The notes beneath the pieces are model-generated. The model did no database searches and was not told the DNA's origin. It saw only the letters and a program-made list of their open reading frames with translations. Shown piece by piece: positions 53,040 through 64,000 of a stretch of DNA of 64,000 nt. The position numbers were made by a program, and so were the translations under genes. Origin of the DNA: Epiperipatus broadwayi (taxonomy: Eukaryota > Onychophora > Udeonychophora > Euonychophora > Peripatidae); the NCBI GenBank assembly GCA_028023455.1, contig JAQFVV010000002.1, positions 33,301,725 to 33,365,724 on the forward strand. The letters are read 5' to 3'. Within the stretch, counting starts at the first letter, position 1, and each line of letters starts with the position of its first letter.

Positions 53040-54689
53040 ATTACTGGATACTCCAAGTTTAATTCAATTTTTATGATCCATAGCTTTTCCTCTCCATGTT
53101 ATTCCAGAAAACTTCCGTAATTCATCCATCTATCTCGCATATGATTTATTTCTAGGTCTTTTACAATCTCTTGATACCCAGTTTAAAACATCTGCCCATC
53201 TATTGTTCTTTCTTCTAGCCATATATCTAGTCCAGTTGTATTTCAGTTTTTTAGTTCCTTCAATGTTGTCAGTATTGCTATTTGTTCTCTTACTCATGGA
53301 TTTCACATTCAATTCTTGTTTGTTATTCCCATTATATATCCTTCCATATTTCATTGTGCATTCTGATGTCTGTATTGTTCTTCTGTTAAGTGTTCGAGTT
53401 TCGCATATATATATAAAAATTGACGAAACATTTTTTTTTCAATACTAAGTTACAATGTATTTTTATCAAACCACTATCCAAGTTTAATGCTATGATTAAT
53501 TTCATCCATTATGTTTCCATGCATTTTAATAATGTTAACTTACAAATTGTCGTGATTATCAATCTTTATTGTGTGAAAACAGCTGAACATTGTTTTAGTC
53601 TTATTTTTTTGCTTTCATCTGATAACTCTTGTAATATTTCCTGAAGCCCCGAAGCATTGTTTGTTAAAACAACAACATTATCTGCAAAATCTAGATGACT
53701 TAAATAATTTCCATGCCTTTTATTTTCTTAGCTTTCCATTGTAATCCACAAAATATTTCTCATAAAATTACTGTAAAAAAATTTTGAGATGCAGAATCAT
53801 TCGACCATGTAATGTAATCACTGATATTACATTTTAATAAATATTTTTCAGAATATGACACTCTCATAGGTCTATATCTTGATACTCCAAAGTTTTAATT
53901 TCTGTTGGAATGTTTGTAGAATCAAATACCTTTTCATTATCTACAAATCCAAAGTGTAATAGAGTTTATTCTCATTGATTCTTTCTATAATATATTTCAA
54001 TTCTAAGATACAGCACTCTATTTAAATCTATTTGTGAATCCAAAATTAATTATTTGGTTGCATTAAGTCCAAAATTAACTATAGATGAATTGTAATTATC
54101 ATGGTAAAGATTTTGTATGGAATCGATAGAAGAATAATAGGTCTATCTTCTCTATCACCTTTCTTAAATGTCAATATTACAACTGCATTCTTTAATCATC
54201 TAAGATGCTGGACGTTTTGCCAATATTTTATCTATTTTTCCATCTTTTTTAAAGTTATCAATTATATCATTTTCTGCAGATTTTTCCTTCTTCAAGTTTC
54301 ATTTCTTCATTTAAAATATTTGGGAATGTTAAATGTAGAAATTGTAGTGATTAATTTGTTGTTGTTTTTTGTTGTTGTTGTTGTTCTCTATTACTATATA
54401 CTTATTTGTAGAATTCTTACTCACATTTTATTCCATCTCTCTTTTTAGTAATAGTTCAATATGTCTTCTTATTGGTGAAATAACTTTTCTTTCAATATTA
54501 AGATGCTGTTTTATACCTTTGAAACTTATTCTTTTCTATAGCTTTCCTTTCTTATTCACAATTATATTTTTTTATATCGTAATTTTTTTTTTCATAGTAT
54601 TTTGCAGAATTCCAGATAATTAATTCTTCTTAAGGTATATTTAAATATTTACTTAATGAATAATATTTCTATTGTGTAATTTTCACTAT

Positions 54690-54900
54690 ACCATTCTTAT
54701 GTAAGGTAAGGACTGGTTTCTATCCACTTTTAACACCTTGTGTAAACATTACCCCCTTATAGTGTAGTGTTAAATGCAGATAGAAACCAGTCTATCTTGT
54801 ATGAGAGTGGTATAGTGAAAGTTATTCTACAGAAATATTATTCATTAAATGGATAATCTTTAGTCTAATAAATGACTAATAAAAATATTTGAATATTTTC
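54690..54900. repeat. Short dispersed repeat with hairpin, inside the LINE remnant
   Basis: ggactggtttctatc at 54710-54724 pairs with gatagaaaccagtc at 54780-54793. The right part (tatagtgaaagttat, attattcattaaatggataat) matches 30375-30440 and more weakly 31545-31620. Confidence 0.55.
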
Positions 54901-55109
54901 TTATTCTTTTGTCTTATTTTAAAATTTATTGATGAATTACTGCGCTTTTTGTAATAACTATTTGTAACAGTTTTTCATAAAATATTAGTTATCTTCATAA
55001 TCATATCTGAACCATTTTCAAAATCTGATAATATTTTTAAATGATTCGCAAATTTTAATTTAAATGTGATTCTGAAACTTAGAAATATCAATTGCTGATA
55101 CTAGTTTTT

Positions 55110-55245
55110 TAAAAAAAAAAAATTTTTTTTTTTTACATATGTCAAAGCATCAGTCAGGAAGTAAACCCGCGACAACTGTCTGCAAGACACTGCTTGCAAG
55201 GTAGCTGCGCTGACATCTCAACTACCAACGCTTGACGAAAAAAAT
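55110..55245 (-). repeat. tRNA-derived SINE inserted in the LINE remnant
   Basis: Minus orientation of the SINE family: agcgttggtagttgag, gcaagcagtg, a B-box-like gcgggtttacttcc and a catatgtaaaaaa tail leading into an A/T run. Flanking duplications are not clear because of the homopolymers. Confidence 0.75.
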
Positions 55246-55560
55246 GTTTTATCTCTAGTTATGCATTAATATGTATCTTAATCTCATTAATCATTTTATT
55301 CCCATTGTTGAGTCTATTAAGAACAGTACATTCTTGAAATATATATTTTCTGTTAGTCAAAATATATTTCACTTCTGCAATATCTTCATTTGCATTTCAT
55401 TTCCATCTAGAATATTTCTTAAAGAAGAAATTCATAATTCTCAGGTTTTCCCCCCTTTTTGTCTTTGCAAATTTCATAAATCTGTGTTCTCTTTCATTTC
55501 TGCCTCCATAACGAAATATAGAGATTCCATCTTTTAATTGTTTTCGGAATTCTAGCATTA

Positions 55561-56036
55561 AAGTTTCCCAAAACAATTATATAATGCTGTTTGCACTCAT
55601 CAAAGGTATTTATTTATCTGTATAAAATCTCTACTTTTTTATTTCAATGAGAACTAGTCGGGGCACAAAGATGAATTATCTGCATTTGCTATCTTTCATT
55701 GAATTGAATAAGTAATCTTGCCACTCTGTTAGATATCAACGCTCTCTACCATGTTCATCCATTTTATAATTTATAGTGAATCTTTTTTTTTATGCTTCAA
55801 ATATTTGTGCTTTTGTAATTAAGAACATGTCGAGATCCATAAAGAGCAGATCTTATGATGCATCTCGATAGTAAAAGTTCAAATCTGGTGATAAGCAAAG
55901 TTTTAAAAAACATTTTTTATTTGAGACTTTATTTTTTAAAATGTTTCTATATAAACTATTCTTTGTTTTATATTTAATTTTTTTCCCATATAGAAAGTGT
56001 TCTTTTTGTGTGTGTGTAATATTTTTAGTTTTTCTG
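55561..56036. other. Intron sequence, possible further LINE decay
   Basis: May include more of the LINE 5' part on the minus strand, but I could not align it with confidence. Confidence 0.35.
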
Positions 56037-56165
56037 CCTTTATTGCTTGAGAGATCATAAGAAATTCACATGCCGGAAGTATCGGCATTGGAATTGATCA
56101 TCGGACCTCGCATTCCGGAGTCGGACACTCTTCCACTGCGCTAAACCGCATAGGGCTTTATTGAC
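56037..56165 (-). repeat. tRNA-derived SINE or tRNA pseudogene, second family
   Basis: On the minus strand: gccctatgcggtttagcgcagtgg, where tttagcgcagtgg (about 56132-56144) is a good A box. About 45 bases later gatcaattcc (56090-56099) is a degenerate B box. The spacing fits a tRNA-derived promoter. Acceptor-arm pairing is absent, so it is not a functional tRNA. The tail (tttattgcttgagag complement) is shared with 29570-29655. Confidence 0.6.
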
Positions 56166-57890
56166 ATTTAAAATAATTTAAAGTTTGTTTGCATAACTTG
56201 GTATGACATTACCCCCTCCCTCCCCCTATGCAAATCTTGTCTTTAAAACATTCATATAATGTATTTCCTACCTAAACCCCTACTTACATATATATATTTT
56301 CATTCAAACTCCTTCCAATACATTTTAATATTATAAGTTAGTAACAACCCACTTCGACAAAATGGGAGATCTTATTAATACTTTACTATCAACAATGCCC
56401 ATCTCGGTGCTAGATTCAAACCCCTACCATCCAAATACTTTATTTGTTTCTAAACCCCCCACTAGTCTGAAGACTAACATATTCGTAGTAGGCTCATAAT
56501 CCACGCTCAAACAATTCCCTTAACCACCCAGTCTAAGTTTAATCAATGATATTTATTCTAATAAGATATTGATAAAAGAATTGACCGACAGATCAAGTTT
56601 AAATTTAAAAATAATTTATTTCAATCAACATCAATTAAGTTTAAATATAATTTACTAACCAACATCAACCATTCTAAACATTTTATAAATCCAAATTTCA
56701 CACCACATTTTAAATTTACATATGATGGGATATTTCATGAACAAAATAACATAATCTTAGACATTTAAATTAACTCTCATTCAAAAATAATAATAAAGCA
56801 TTAATAATTTGAGACTCTCACACACATCAATAGTTCCTTTTATGTATGATAGAGTTCATATAATGTTAATCTTCAATATTACGGATTAAGTGGGGACTCT
56901 ACTGGTAAATAATAATAATAAAACAGATACCTAGGATTTTTTTTTCTTGTCGGTGGCTACTTCTGCTGCTTCTAATGGATTGTATCTAACCGGTTAGATT
57001 TTGTTTATGGAAGAGAATTTATGGTAATCCGTTGGTTTCTTCTTGGAGACAGCTCCGTTTTGAGGAGGGTTTTGTGTTGTTATCCAGACATTATTTCTCA
57101 GGCAGGTTTTGATGATCTTTGGACTAAAAAGCTGGAGCACAGCGTATATTTCCAAAAGCTTTTCAGCACTGCATTTCTGTAAACTGACACAATAAAACTA
57201 GACTGAATTTCAAACTCCAACTGAAAATGAATGATAAAACGAAAAAAGTCTATTTATACCTGCCAAGTGTTTTTGTTTTAATATCCTCCGGCAATACGTG
57301 TTGTCGAAATTCCTTTAGATTAATTATATGACAACGTGTTTTTCAATTGAATATTTGATTAGTAGTAGCTATTTTAAAATGTGTTGTTTTCATATCTTTA
57401 ATTAGCAGTCCACCACTGTGTTTCTAAATACATTTCATTTCAATATTTATTTATTTTTTTAATATTATTCTAACATGCATACTTTTGTTTACATTCTCAC
57501 GCACTAATATAATCTATTATAATAAACTGGAATGAAAAGAGATTTTTATATTTTTTTTTTTAAACTTTTAATTTATAATAATTTTAACTTTTATGAAACT
57601 CTTAGTTTGTTTTTTTTTTTGTTCTTTTTTATAGGAAAACTCCCTCTCCCCTCTTTAAAGTAATTAATTGTCACTTTCAAATTCTTTTTTCCGAAAGGTT
57701 TTGATAATAATTTTTATACAAAATTATTTTATATACATGTGCCAATTTGGCATTGGCACAGTATATATATCCATTCTGTATGTTTATATAATCAAAAAAT
57801 GATAATAATAAATAAAAATTTATATATCTTCCCCCTTTTCCCCCCCTTTATTGTGATCATTTTTTAAAAATCTAAACATTTGAAAATAAT
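56166..57890. other. Intron sequence with unlike composition, nothing firm recognised
   Basis: 56330-57230 is richer in C, G and mixed words than its surroundings. ggtaatccgttggtttct near 57023 matches 16281 with one change. A small palindrome (tgccaatttggca) lies at 57739-57751. No coding signal. Confidence 0.4.
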
Positions 57891-58103
57891 CGCAACTTAT
57901 CCACTACTTCGAACACTTTTTGTACCTATATGCATATACAATCTTACATTTCAACTGTCCTGCAGTCTTCTTCAGAGCTATGATATAATGAATTGTAGCT
58001 CTGAAGAAGATTATAGGACAGTCGAAACATAAGATTATGTATGCATATAGGTACAATAAAAGGTTTTTGCTAAAAAGTGTTCAAAGTAGTGGATAAATTG
58101 TGT
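57891..58103. repeat. Palindrome of about 210 bp
   Basis: The left arm (cgcaacttatccactac ... ttcttcagagcta, ending about 57980) is complementary to the right arm (tagctctgaagaa ... gtagtggataaattgtg, starting about 57996). Differences include a small insertion in the right arm (aaggtttttgct). It lies 280 bp before predicted YY1 exon A. Confidence 0.75.
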
Positions 58104-58386
58104 TTATATAAGATATTACAGCAAAATAAAGGAAGTGGTTAATTTGATAATATATCAGAAAATAATCTGAAATTTTATAATTTTCACGCAATTCTTAAAA
58201 AGTTTTCACTTGCAATTTATTGCTAATAAAAAAATTTTTCTTTAGGAAAAAAAATAAAAAGACAAGATATGGCACTCACATCAAGTAGTCATATTAATTT
58301 GTGATTATTTACTTTAAATGTGTGTTGTTTTTTTAAATTTTAATCTTATTTTTTAAATTTGAGTATAATTAAATCGTCTGCTGCAG

Positions 58387-58461
58387 GTCAAAGGTCTTTC
58401 CAATACCTCCTCATAGAGGAACAGTGAACAAAAAATCAATACCAGACTTGACAAATGCTAG
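58387..58461 (+). CDS. YY1: Predicted YY1 cassette exon A, 75 nt, phase 2-2
   Basis: Bounded by CTGCAG| at 58381-58386 and AG|GTAGAA at the right. It is open only in the frame required by exons 2 and 5; both other frames contain a stop. It encodes about 25 residues, beginning SKVFPIPPHRG and ending SIPDLTNAR, rich in Pro, Ser, Thr and Lys. No such residues occur in vertebrate YY1, where the spacer runs directly into MKPRK. Length is a multiple of three and both ends are phase 2, so it can be skipped. The donor is only moderate, since position +3 is A but +5 is A instead of G. I do not recognise a domain. It could be an unused open stretch with chance splice signals. Confidence 0.6.
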
Positions 58462-59585
58462 GTAGAAAAGATTTGTATGTTTTTCCATTCTTGTTTTACT
58501 TTACTGTTTATTTTTTTTTATTTTATTAATATATGTCTATTTAAATAAAATATATCTACCAAAAATCACAATTCACATAGCAATATAGGCACAAAGTCTA
58601 ATCATTGTGAAAATTGAAAGGTCCCTCTTGTAATTTGAGCATATAGTAAAAGTTTCAGATTACTTGAGCCAAATTAATAGTATTTTGCATTTATGAAATC
58701 CTGTATAAACTTATTTGCAGTAATCAGTGTTTTTGAAATAGCTTTAAAGTGTAAATATGAACTAATTATAATAGTGGAAGGAAACAAACTTTGCTCATTG
58801 TATTTATACTGTATTAGACAAAAGTTTTAAAAAATGTTAAATCTTCAATGTACACATATGTAAAAGTTTTTTAAACAATATAAACAATGTATATTCATCA
58901 GAAAACCAAGTTTATCCTAGTTATAAATAAAGAAAAATAGCATTAATATCTAGTGGGTTACATAATCTTAGAAAAATATAGTTGATTATCGTGTAATAAT
59001 TGCAAAATAATATAAATGTGTGTGTTGCCCATTTTTATTTTGTAAGAATCTTTTTATTTAATTTTTATGCATGACCTAAGTTTATAATTCATATATATAT
59101 ATAAATATACAACAGGTGATTATTTCAATAATTAGCAAATGATTTATTAATAATTATGTAAAATATATATAAATTTGTAGTAATTTATAAGAATCTTTTT
59201 GTTGCAAATTTTGAGAATTGCAATAACTAATCAAGGTTTTAATAAGGATAGGAGGCATATGTAAATCATTGAAATTAGATTTAAAAAGAGCTTTAGTGAT
59301 GGTTGATAGTAAGCCCATATGAAACAGATGTAGAAAGTAAGGGGCAAAATATGAATTTGAAGGAATGGAAAAGATAAATTGGAATGGTAACATTAGGAGC
59401 AAAGTATGAAAAAAAGATTATTCATTAATTACGAATAGAATTGCACATATACTTTGAGGCAGAGTAATTTCTGTTGGAAGAGACTATATAGAATAAAAGA
59501 ACACACAGAGGCATAAAGAATGATGATCATGTGATGTTTGATGGTAGAATAAAAGAAAATGAAGGTGGATACAAAAGAAACCATA
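58462..59585. other. YY1 intron between exons A and B, left part: nothing recognised
   Basis: AT-rich. 59517-59545 (gatcatgtgatgtttgatgg) resembles the outer segment of the hammerhead-like family. No coding signal. Confidence 0.5.
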
Positions 59586-59705
59586 CTATTTTTTTCTTCC
59601 CATATATCAAAGCATTGGCTGGGAAGCGAACCCGCGACAACTGTCTGCAAGCAACTTCTTGCTTGCAGGCAACTCCGCTGACCTTTCGGCTACCAACGCT
59701 TGGAA
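59586..59705 (-). repeat. tRNA-derived SINE just upstream of exon B
   Basis: Minus orientation: agcgttggtagccgaaaggtc (A-box-like), gcaagcaagaagttgcttgc, a B box gcgggttcgcttcc and a catatgggaagaaaaa tail. This is the best preserved promoter of the family here. It ends 139 bp before exon B, so its minus-strand orientation and hairpin potential could affect splicing. Confidence 0.8.
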
Positions 59706-59844
59706 GAAAAATAAGTTTGAATGTTACATATGTATATACATATATATTTTCAGAAAAATTAAAAATATAATATTTCTTATTCATTTTTTTAATACTAATT
59801 TTTAAATGTAACGCAATATAATAAATTGCTATTTGTTTATTTAG

Positions 59845-59889
59845 AAGTGCATGGGAAGAAGATTCTCGTCCAGTATCGAGAACAACTTG
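59845..59889 (+). CDS. YY1: Predicted YY1 cassette exon B, 45 nt microexon, phase 2-2
   Basis: The acceptor follows a T-rich tract (ttgctatttgtttatttag|AAG) and the donor is strong (TTG|GTAAGA). In the frame set by exon A and exon 5 it reads SAWEEDSRPVSRTTW, with the first and last codons split across junctions. It is 45 nt, phase 2-2, so it can be used or skipped independently of exon A. All three frames happen to be open, so openness alone is weak evidence. Support comes from good splice sites, phase agreement and position between exon A and the zinc-finger exon. Confidence 0.6.
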
Positions 59890-60734
59890 GTAAGAAGGTC
59901 CATATAGTTTTTTCTCTTTATAAATGCAATGCTTCATATTTATGTGTGTAAATTTATATGCAATAAATTTGATGATAAATTAGAACTAAACTGAAGATAT
60001 ACTTCTCAGTAGCTCTAAATTCTTCAAAGTTTAAAATTCAGAGATTCCTGCTTTAAACATTCTAATTTATCATTATATTTGCTGAATATATATTGCTTGT
60101 GTACTTACATTTAAATGGAATATTATATATATTTTTATTTTATGTATTTTTTTTTTTTAAACCATTAGTTATAACCTGTTGATTGTCAATAAATATTCAG
60201 ATACTCTTTCTGGATTTCACACTGAATTGAACATTTTATGTTTAAATGACTATTCAGCAAAATTCATAATAAAAGCTTGCATTCATCAAAATCAGTATTT
60301 AACGTTTATAAAATTTAATAATAAATAAAAGTAACTCAATTTTTCTAAGAGATTGAATATGCTAACAATAAAAAACAAATGTGGATTATTTCATCATTTG
60401 CAAACTGAAAAATTCTATATCAAATCTATGAAATTGGTAGCACCTTATTCCGAATTTAAATTATTATTATTATTTTTGATTACGAATAAATAAATAACAT
60501 GCTAATCTCTAGTAATTAAGAAAGCAACTTGATAAACGCGACTTTGGAATAGTTAAAATCCACAGGTAAAATGATCTATTTAAAGCATAATTTTGAAGTG
60601 TTCAAGTTTATCTATGAGAGAACCTGCTAATCTTTGCTGTTAAAGGAATCTACAAAGCTTTTCATTGGTATAATCAATGATTTGCAACTAGAATGATGTA
60701 TTTACTTCAATGTGCATAATTATGAGATATTCTA

Positions 60735-61085
60735 ATGTTTTATTTTTTTTTTTTTTTTTATTTATAATAAAAAAAAAAAAAAAAATAAAAATTTAAAAAA
60801 TAATATTTAACAATATTAATAATTATTTTTTTTTTATTTATAAATATAAAAATAATTTATAAAAAAATAAATATTTTTTTTTTTATATATATTTTTTTTT
60901 TTTTTTTTGTTTTTTTTTTTTTTTTTTTATATTTTTTTTTTTTTAAAAATTTATTTTTTTTTTAAAAAACAAAAATTTTTTTTTTTTTAAAATTTTTTGT
61001 TTTTTTTTTAAATATTTTGTTAATAAGAGGGATTTTGTTATTAAGGATTTTTTATTTAAAATTTTTATTTTTTTTTTTATTTTAA
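60735..61085. repeat. Extreme A/T homopolymer tract
   Basis: About 350 bp made almost only of T runs and A runs with scattered single bases. Such a tract may be a decayed poly-A/T expansion, or a sequencing or assembly error in a low-complexity region. Confidence 0.85.
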
Positions 61086-63325
61086 ATAATTATTCAGTTT
61101 TATGATGCATGGGTTATTTGTTTGTTTAATAGGCTCACTTTATATTAATTGCATTTATTTGTTATGAATTAATAATCAAGGCAAATCTACAAAACAGCTT
61201 AGTTTCCTGAAAGAAATGTTGCAGGCAAGATATGTCACTGGGAATGAAAATATTACTAAACTATTACACCAAAGTTTGACACTTCAGTTGCATTGAACAC
61301 AGCAGGGCAATTACAATATAGTTATAGATAGAATATAAAAAAAGTTTTGTTGACATTACTTTCATTTAAAATTTATTTTATTTAACCTTTTTATATATAC
61401 TTGCTAATTTAAAAATAAAACTTAATGCTCTTATAGCCATTGGCTTATTTTTATTTTATTTTTTAAACTTATTAAAAATAAAATTGAGGTAGGGATGAGA
61501 TTAAAAATAAATTGGGGTGGGGGGTTAAGAAAAGATGCTTGCTAAATTTATATGAAACATACACACAAAAAAGTTTGCTTTTAACAGGTTTTTGTAATTC
61601 TTAGTTATAACATGTATACCATTCTATAGTTAATTTAGTTTTTTGTTGTTGTTTTAAAAAAAATATGTTAATCTTTCCTTAATTCAGTACATATTTTAAA
61701 AAAGAAGAGGGCTTCTGGTTTTTTTTATATTTATTTTAAATACAATACATTCTTTATTTGTATTAGTAATTATAAATGTATGTTCTGTACTAAGCTTTAA
61801 TGTATGTACGTACACACACATTTATATATATGTTCAAAGATATCTGTACTTATAAGTAATGCTATATTATTCAGCAATTATCTTTATATAAACTTATGTA
61901 GTTCATTATCACAGGTCATTAAAAATGAGAATGCTTTTTCTGATCTAGAATATATTATTGAAGTCTTTACAAGTAATAAGCTGATTTTAAAATCTGGGCT
62001 TTAAATGAAATCGTACTCTATTTTCCACCATTACCATGCGTGAGTGGAAGAAGAATTTTCTTCCAATTAAATTGCTTTTATATATATACATTTTAATGGG
62101 AAAGAAAATAGTTGTCAAGTGAAGATATTATATTTTCTATTGGACCACTTGTTATTGCACTATTTGTCTAATGGAAAGAAAATGGAGTTGGCTGAAATGT
62201 GAATATTTAGATATTTTGTTTGTTAAAATTAATGCAACCACAAAATAATGATGATGATCAAACTAAGTACCATCTAATTTGCAAGCAATTCTTTCATGAT
62301 AATGGTTACATTTTTATAACCATCATCCAGTGAAAATTTATTTTAATCAGGTAAAGGGTTGTCTAATAAAGACAGCCTTTTTTGTATATTAAAATAAAGC
62401 TCTTTTTGTCACTTATTCATTGAAGGAAGTAAAAAAATACAGTTTAATTAATTAATGTCAAAATTATTTCATTCAACTTATATATTTAGATTTGAGCAGT
62501 TGTTCCTTCGAAACAGCCGAGCCTATGACAAATAAATAATTGCTTTAATTATGTGTTGTTATAATGTCCCGTGGAAAAATATATTGTTGGTAGAAAGTTT
62601 GTGAAATTAAAGTAATGGTCTGAAAAAGTGCGAACTAGAATCTTTGAGTAATATCAATCTAATTCTTTTCTTTGACTATTGTCTTGACTTAATTTCCGTA
62701 TTACTGATTTGGAATACTGTTTTAAGAAGCTTTCTTTAATCAAACTTTTTAAGTTGATTTCATTAAAATCATGTAATGTTTTTTTAAATGCTGGTCAAGT
62801 TTTCTTTTAAAAATAGATGAGATTTTGAATTAAATTCTTTGGCAATAGATGCCTCAAATCTCTTGTGAATTTTAAGAATGTGACAGTATGGTAGACATAG
62901 TGGGGAAAAAAAAAAAAATTAGTATACTCTTTCAACTCAATTTGTAAAAATCAAGTTATTTTATAAAATAACATGAAAAATATGTAAATTAGATTGCAAA
63001 AGAAAAGCATATATATATAAAAGAGGCCAAAAATAAATTTCATCTTCCAGGATCCATTAAGTATTTTTTTATCTGAGGTAGATTAAATGAACACTTGTTA
63101 ATTCTCTACCAGGATTGGTCTGGAAAATGCAAACTGTTTAAAATAAGATATAGATGCCTGCATATTTTTAAAAAATATATATATACAAACTTAATTTTAT
63201 TCCAAAATTCATTATTTGTATATAAATTATTTTAAAAATTTGCTTCGCAATTTTTATTTCTGCATAGATTAGTAAAACAAATTAAATAAATTTAAGCAAT
63301 TAATCTATGTTGTACTTGTTTTTAG
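61086..63325. other. YY1 intron before exon 5: nothing recognised
   Basis: AT-rich, with G run near 61516 and several homopolymers. No coding or repeat signal other than the final T-rich acceptor tract. Confidence 0.55.
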
Positions 63326-63383
63326 GATGAAACCAAGGAAACAGAGTGATGATGTAGCCAGAACTATTGCATGTCCTCATAAA
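63326..63383 (+). CDS. YY1: YY1 coding exon 5: entry to zinc finger 1
   Basis: The acceptor is T-rich (tgtacttgtttttag|G) and the donor is AAA|GTAAGT. After one base finishing the split codon it encodes MKPRKQSDDVARTIACPHK. This closely matches the vertebrate segment that precedes and opens zinc finger 1, which has the same exon end after HK. It carries the first Cys of finger 1; the second Cys and both His must be on the next exon, outside the window. Entry phase 2 agrees with exon 2, cassette exon A or exon B as the upstream neighbour. Confidence 0.95.
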
Positions 63384-63806
63384 GTAAGTTCCATTGATAC
63401 TAGAGTATGTTCGATAAAAGTTACAGCCTCTATTTTTCAACTTTATAACACAAACAATGAGTAAAATTATTGGTCACTAAATACAGAGCAGTGTAAATCT
63501 AGTGTTGTCTCTTATCAGAAGGCTAGTAAAATATAAACTGATCACAGAAATCTGACTTCCTTTGTCTTGTAGTGTAAATTGTGCCATGCTTCCACTGTGA
63601 CTTATGCAAATGGAAGATAAATATTAATGTTAGACAAACCAATAGTTTTCTGAAATTAATATAACTTTTCTATTTGAATGCTTATTTTAGTTTTAAATGT
63701 ATATGAGAATACAAAGGAAGTTAAGACTATAGCCTTAACAATAAGGAAAGTAGAATGTTAACATTTAGAAATAGAAAACAATCTTAGAATCTATCAAAGG
63801 TGAGCT

Positions 63807-64000
63807 TTAAACAGTGACAAATTCTCCATACATAGTGCCACCAAATGCAAGCCATAATAATCAATGGATGCAAGAACTTTTGTACGTAAAATCCCTATTT
63901 AGTGCTTACTCATCCAATATCCCCAGACTAGTTTCTAGCTTGTGGCTTTCATCAATGAGGAGCCTTGAATCTGAGAGCACTGCACCTAGATCATAGGAGG
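63807..64000 (-). repeat. Hammerhead-like repeat family, minus copy cut by the window edge
   Basis: Minus orientation, from ttaaacag at 63807 to the edge. The core has TTGATGA in place of CTGATGA (complement at 63949-63955), with GAAAC, TA, GTC and TGGGGA kept. It should be inactive. Confidence 0.7.

Larger units (their letters stand above)
53040..55560 (-). pseudogene. RTE-like LINE ORF2 remnant: endonuclease, RT and C-terminal region
   Basis: Minus strand, with numerous stops and shifts. Near 55540-55470: a GERNERGxRxxxFA-like stretch (seen as GGRNERKHRFMKFAK) of the AP endonuclease. Near 54190-54070: FKKGDREDRPI followed by YKIFTMIIT (RT start). At 53677-53691: DFADN, the FADD catalytic box with its last Asp changed to Asn, followed by NNASGLQEILQELSDESKK. 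At 53380-53060: RRTxNRRTIQTSE, KKLKYNWTRYMARRKNNRW, then RNKSYARxMDELRKFSG and WRGKA. This is the standard RTE-like order. It is inactive. A SINE and another short repeat sit between the endonuclease and RT parts. Confidence 0.75.

Noticed and set aside
54101-54623. 115- and 84-codon open frames on the + strand
   Set aside because: Hydrophobic low-complexity translations opposite the minus-strand LINE reading; shadows of the retrotransposon.
56037-56165. Functional tRNA gene on the minus strand
   Set aside because: A good A box but a degenerate B box, and no acceptor-stem pairing; better read as a tRNA-derived SINE.
58001-58050. Possible second hammerhead motif (CTGAAGA ... GAAAC ... GTA) in the palindrome at 57.9-58.1 kb
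   Set aside because: Core boxes, a four-pair stem II and a five-pair stem III can be drawn, but stem I has only two pairs, with a T-T mismatch at its base. Not enough to call.

Overview
This is an AT-rich metazoan nuclear window. It is dominated by one gene: the 5' two thirds of a YY1 (Yin Yang 1 / Pleiohomeotic family) zinc-finger transcription factor, on the + strand. I can build five coding exons in consistent phase: 6980-7442, 8014-8167, 58387-58461, 59845-59889 and 63326-63383. The gene runs off the right edge just inside zinc finger 1. The 50.2 kb intron between the second and third exons fills most of the window. No other intact protein gene or RNA gene is supported.

The host is an animal, to judge from YY1, GT-AG introns, tRNA-derived SINEs, RTE-like LINEs, hAT elements and Penelope-like elements with GIY-YIG domains. 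A lophotrochozoan such as a mollusc would fit the long intron and repeat mix, but the sequence does not prove it.

Layout: 1-6600 is AT-rich intergenic sequence with no recognisable gene. 6600-8167 holds the promoter, exon 1, a short intron 1 rich in YY1-type CCAT sites, and exon 2. 8168-58386 is the giant intron. It contains LINE fragments (8.9-9.3, 48.0-49.1 and 53.0-55.6 kb), Penelope-like fragments (9.6-10.4, 39.6-40.0, 43.7-44.7 and 45.8-46.4 kb), two broken hAT transposases (33.3-35.3 and 36.8-39.5 kb), a TA-flanked DNA element (42.06-43.02 kb), tRNA-derived SINEs, several large palindromic repeats (17.5-18.1, 19.5-19.7, 25.4-26.1, 30.7-31.5, 32.5-32.8 and 57.9-58.1 kb), and a dispersed family with a hammerhead-ribozyme-like core (copies at 29.7, 32.5, 45.0, 46.7, 49.3, 51.7 and 63.8 kb). 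58387-63383 carries three small YY1 exons.

Three points deserve attention. First, two small exons (75 and 45 nt, both phase 2-2) would insert 40 residues between the YY1 spacer domain and the zinc fingers, and can be skipped without a frame change. Second, YY1 consensus sites cluster in exon 1 and intron 1, as in the autoregulated mammalian YY1 gene. Third, a type-I hammerhead-like fold sits in a multicopy repeat, beside Penelope-like remnants.
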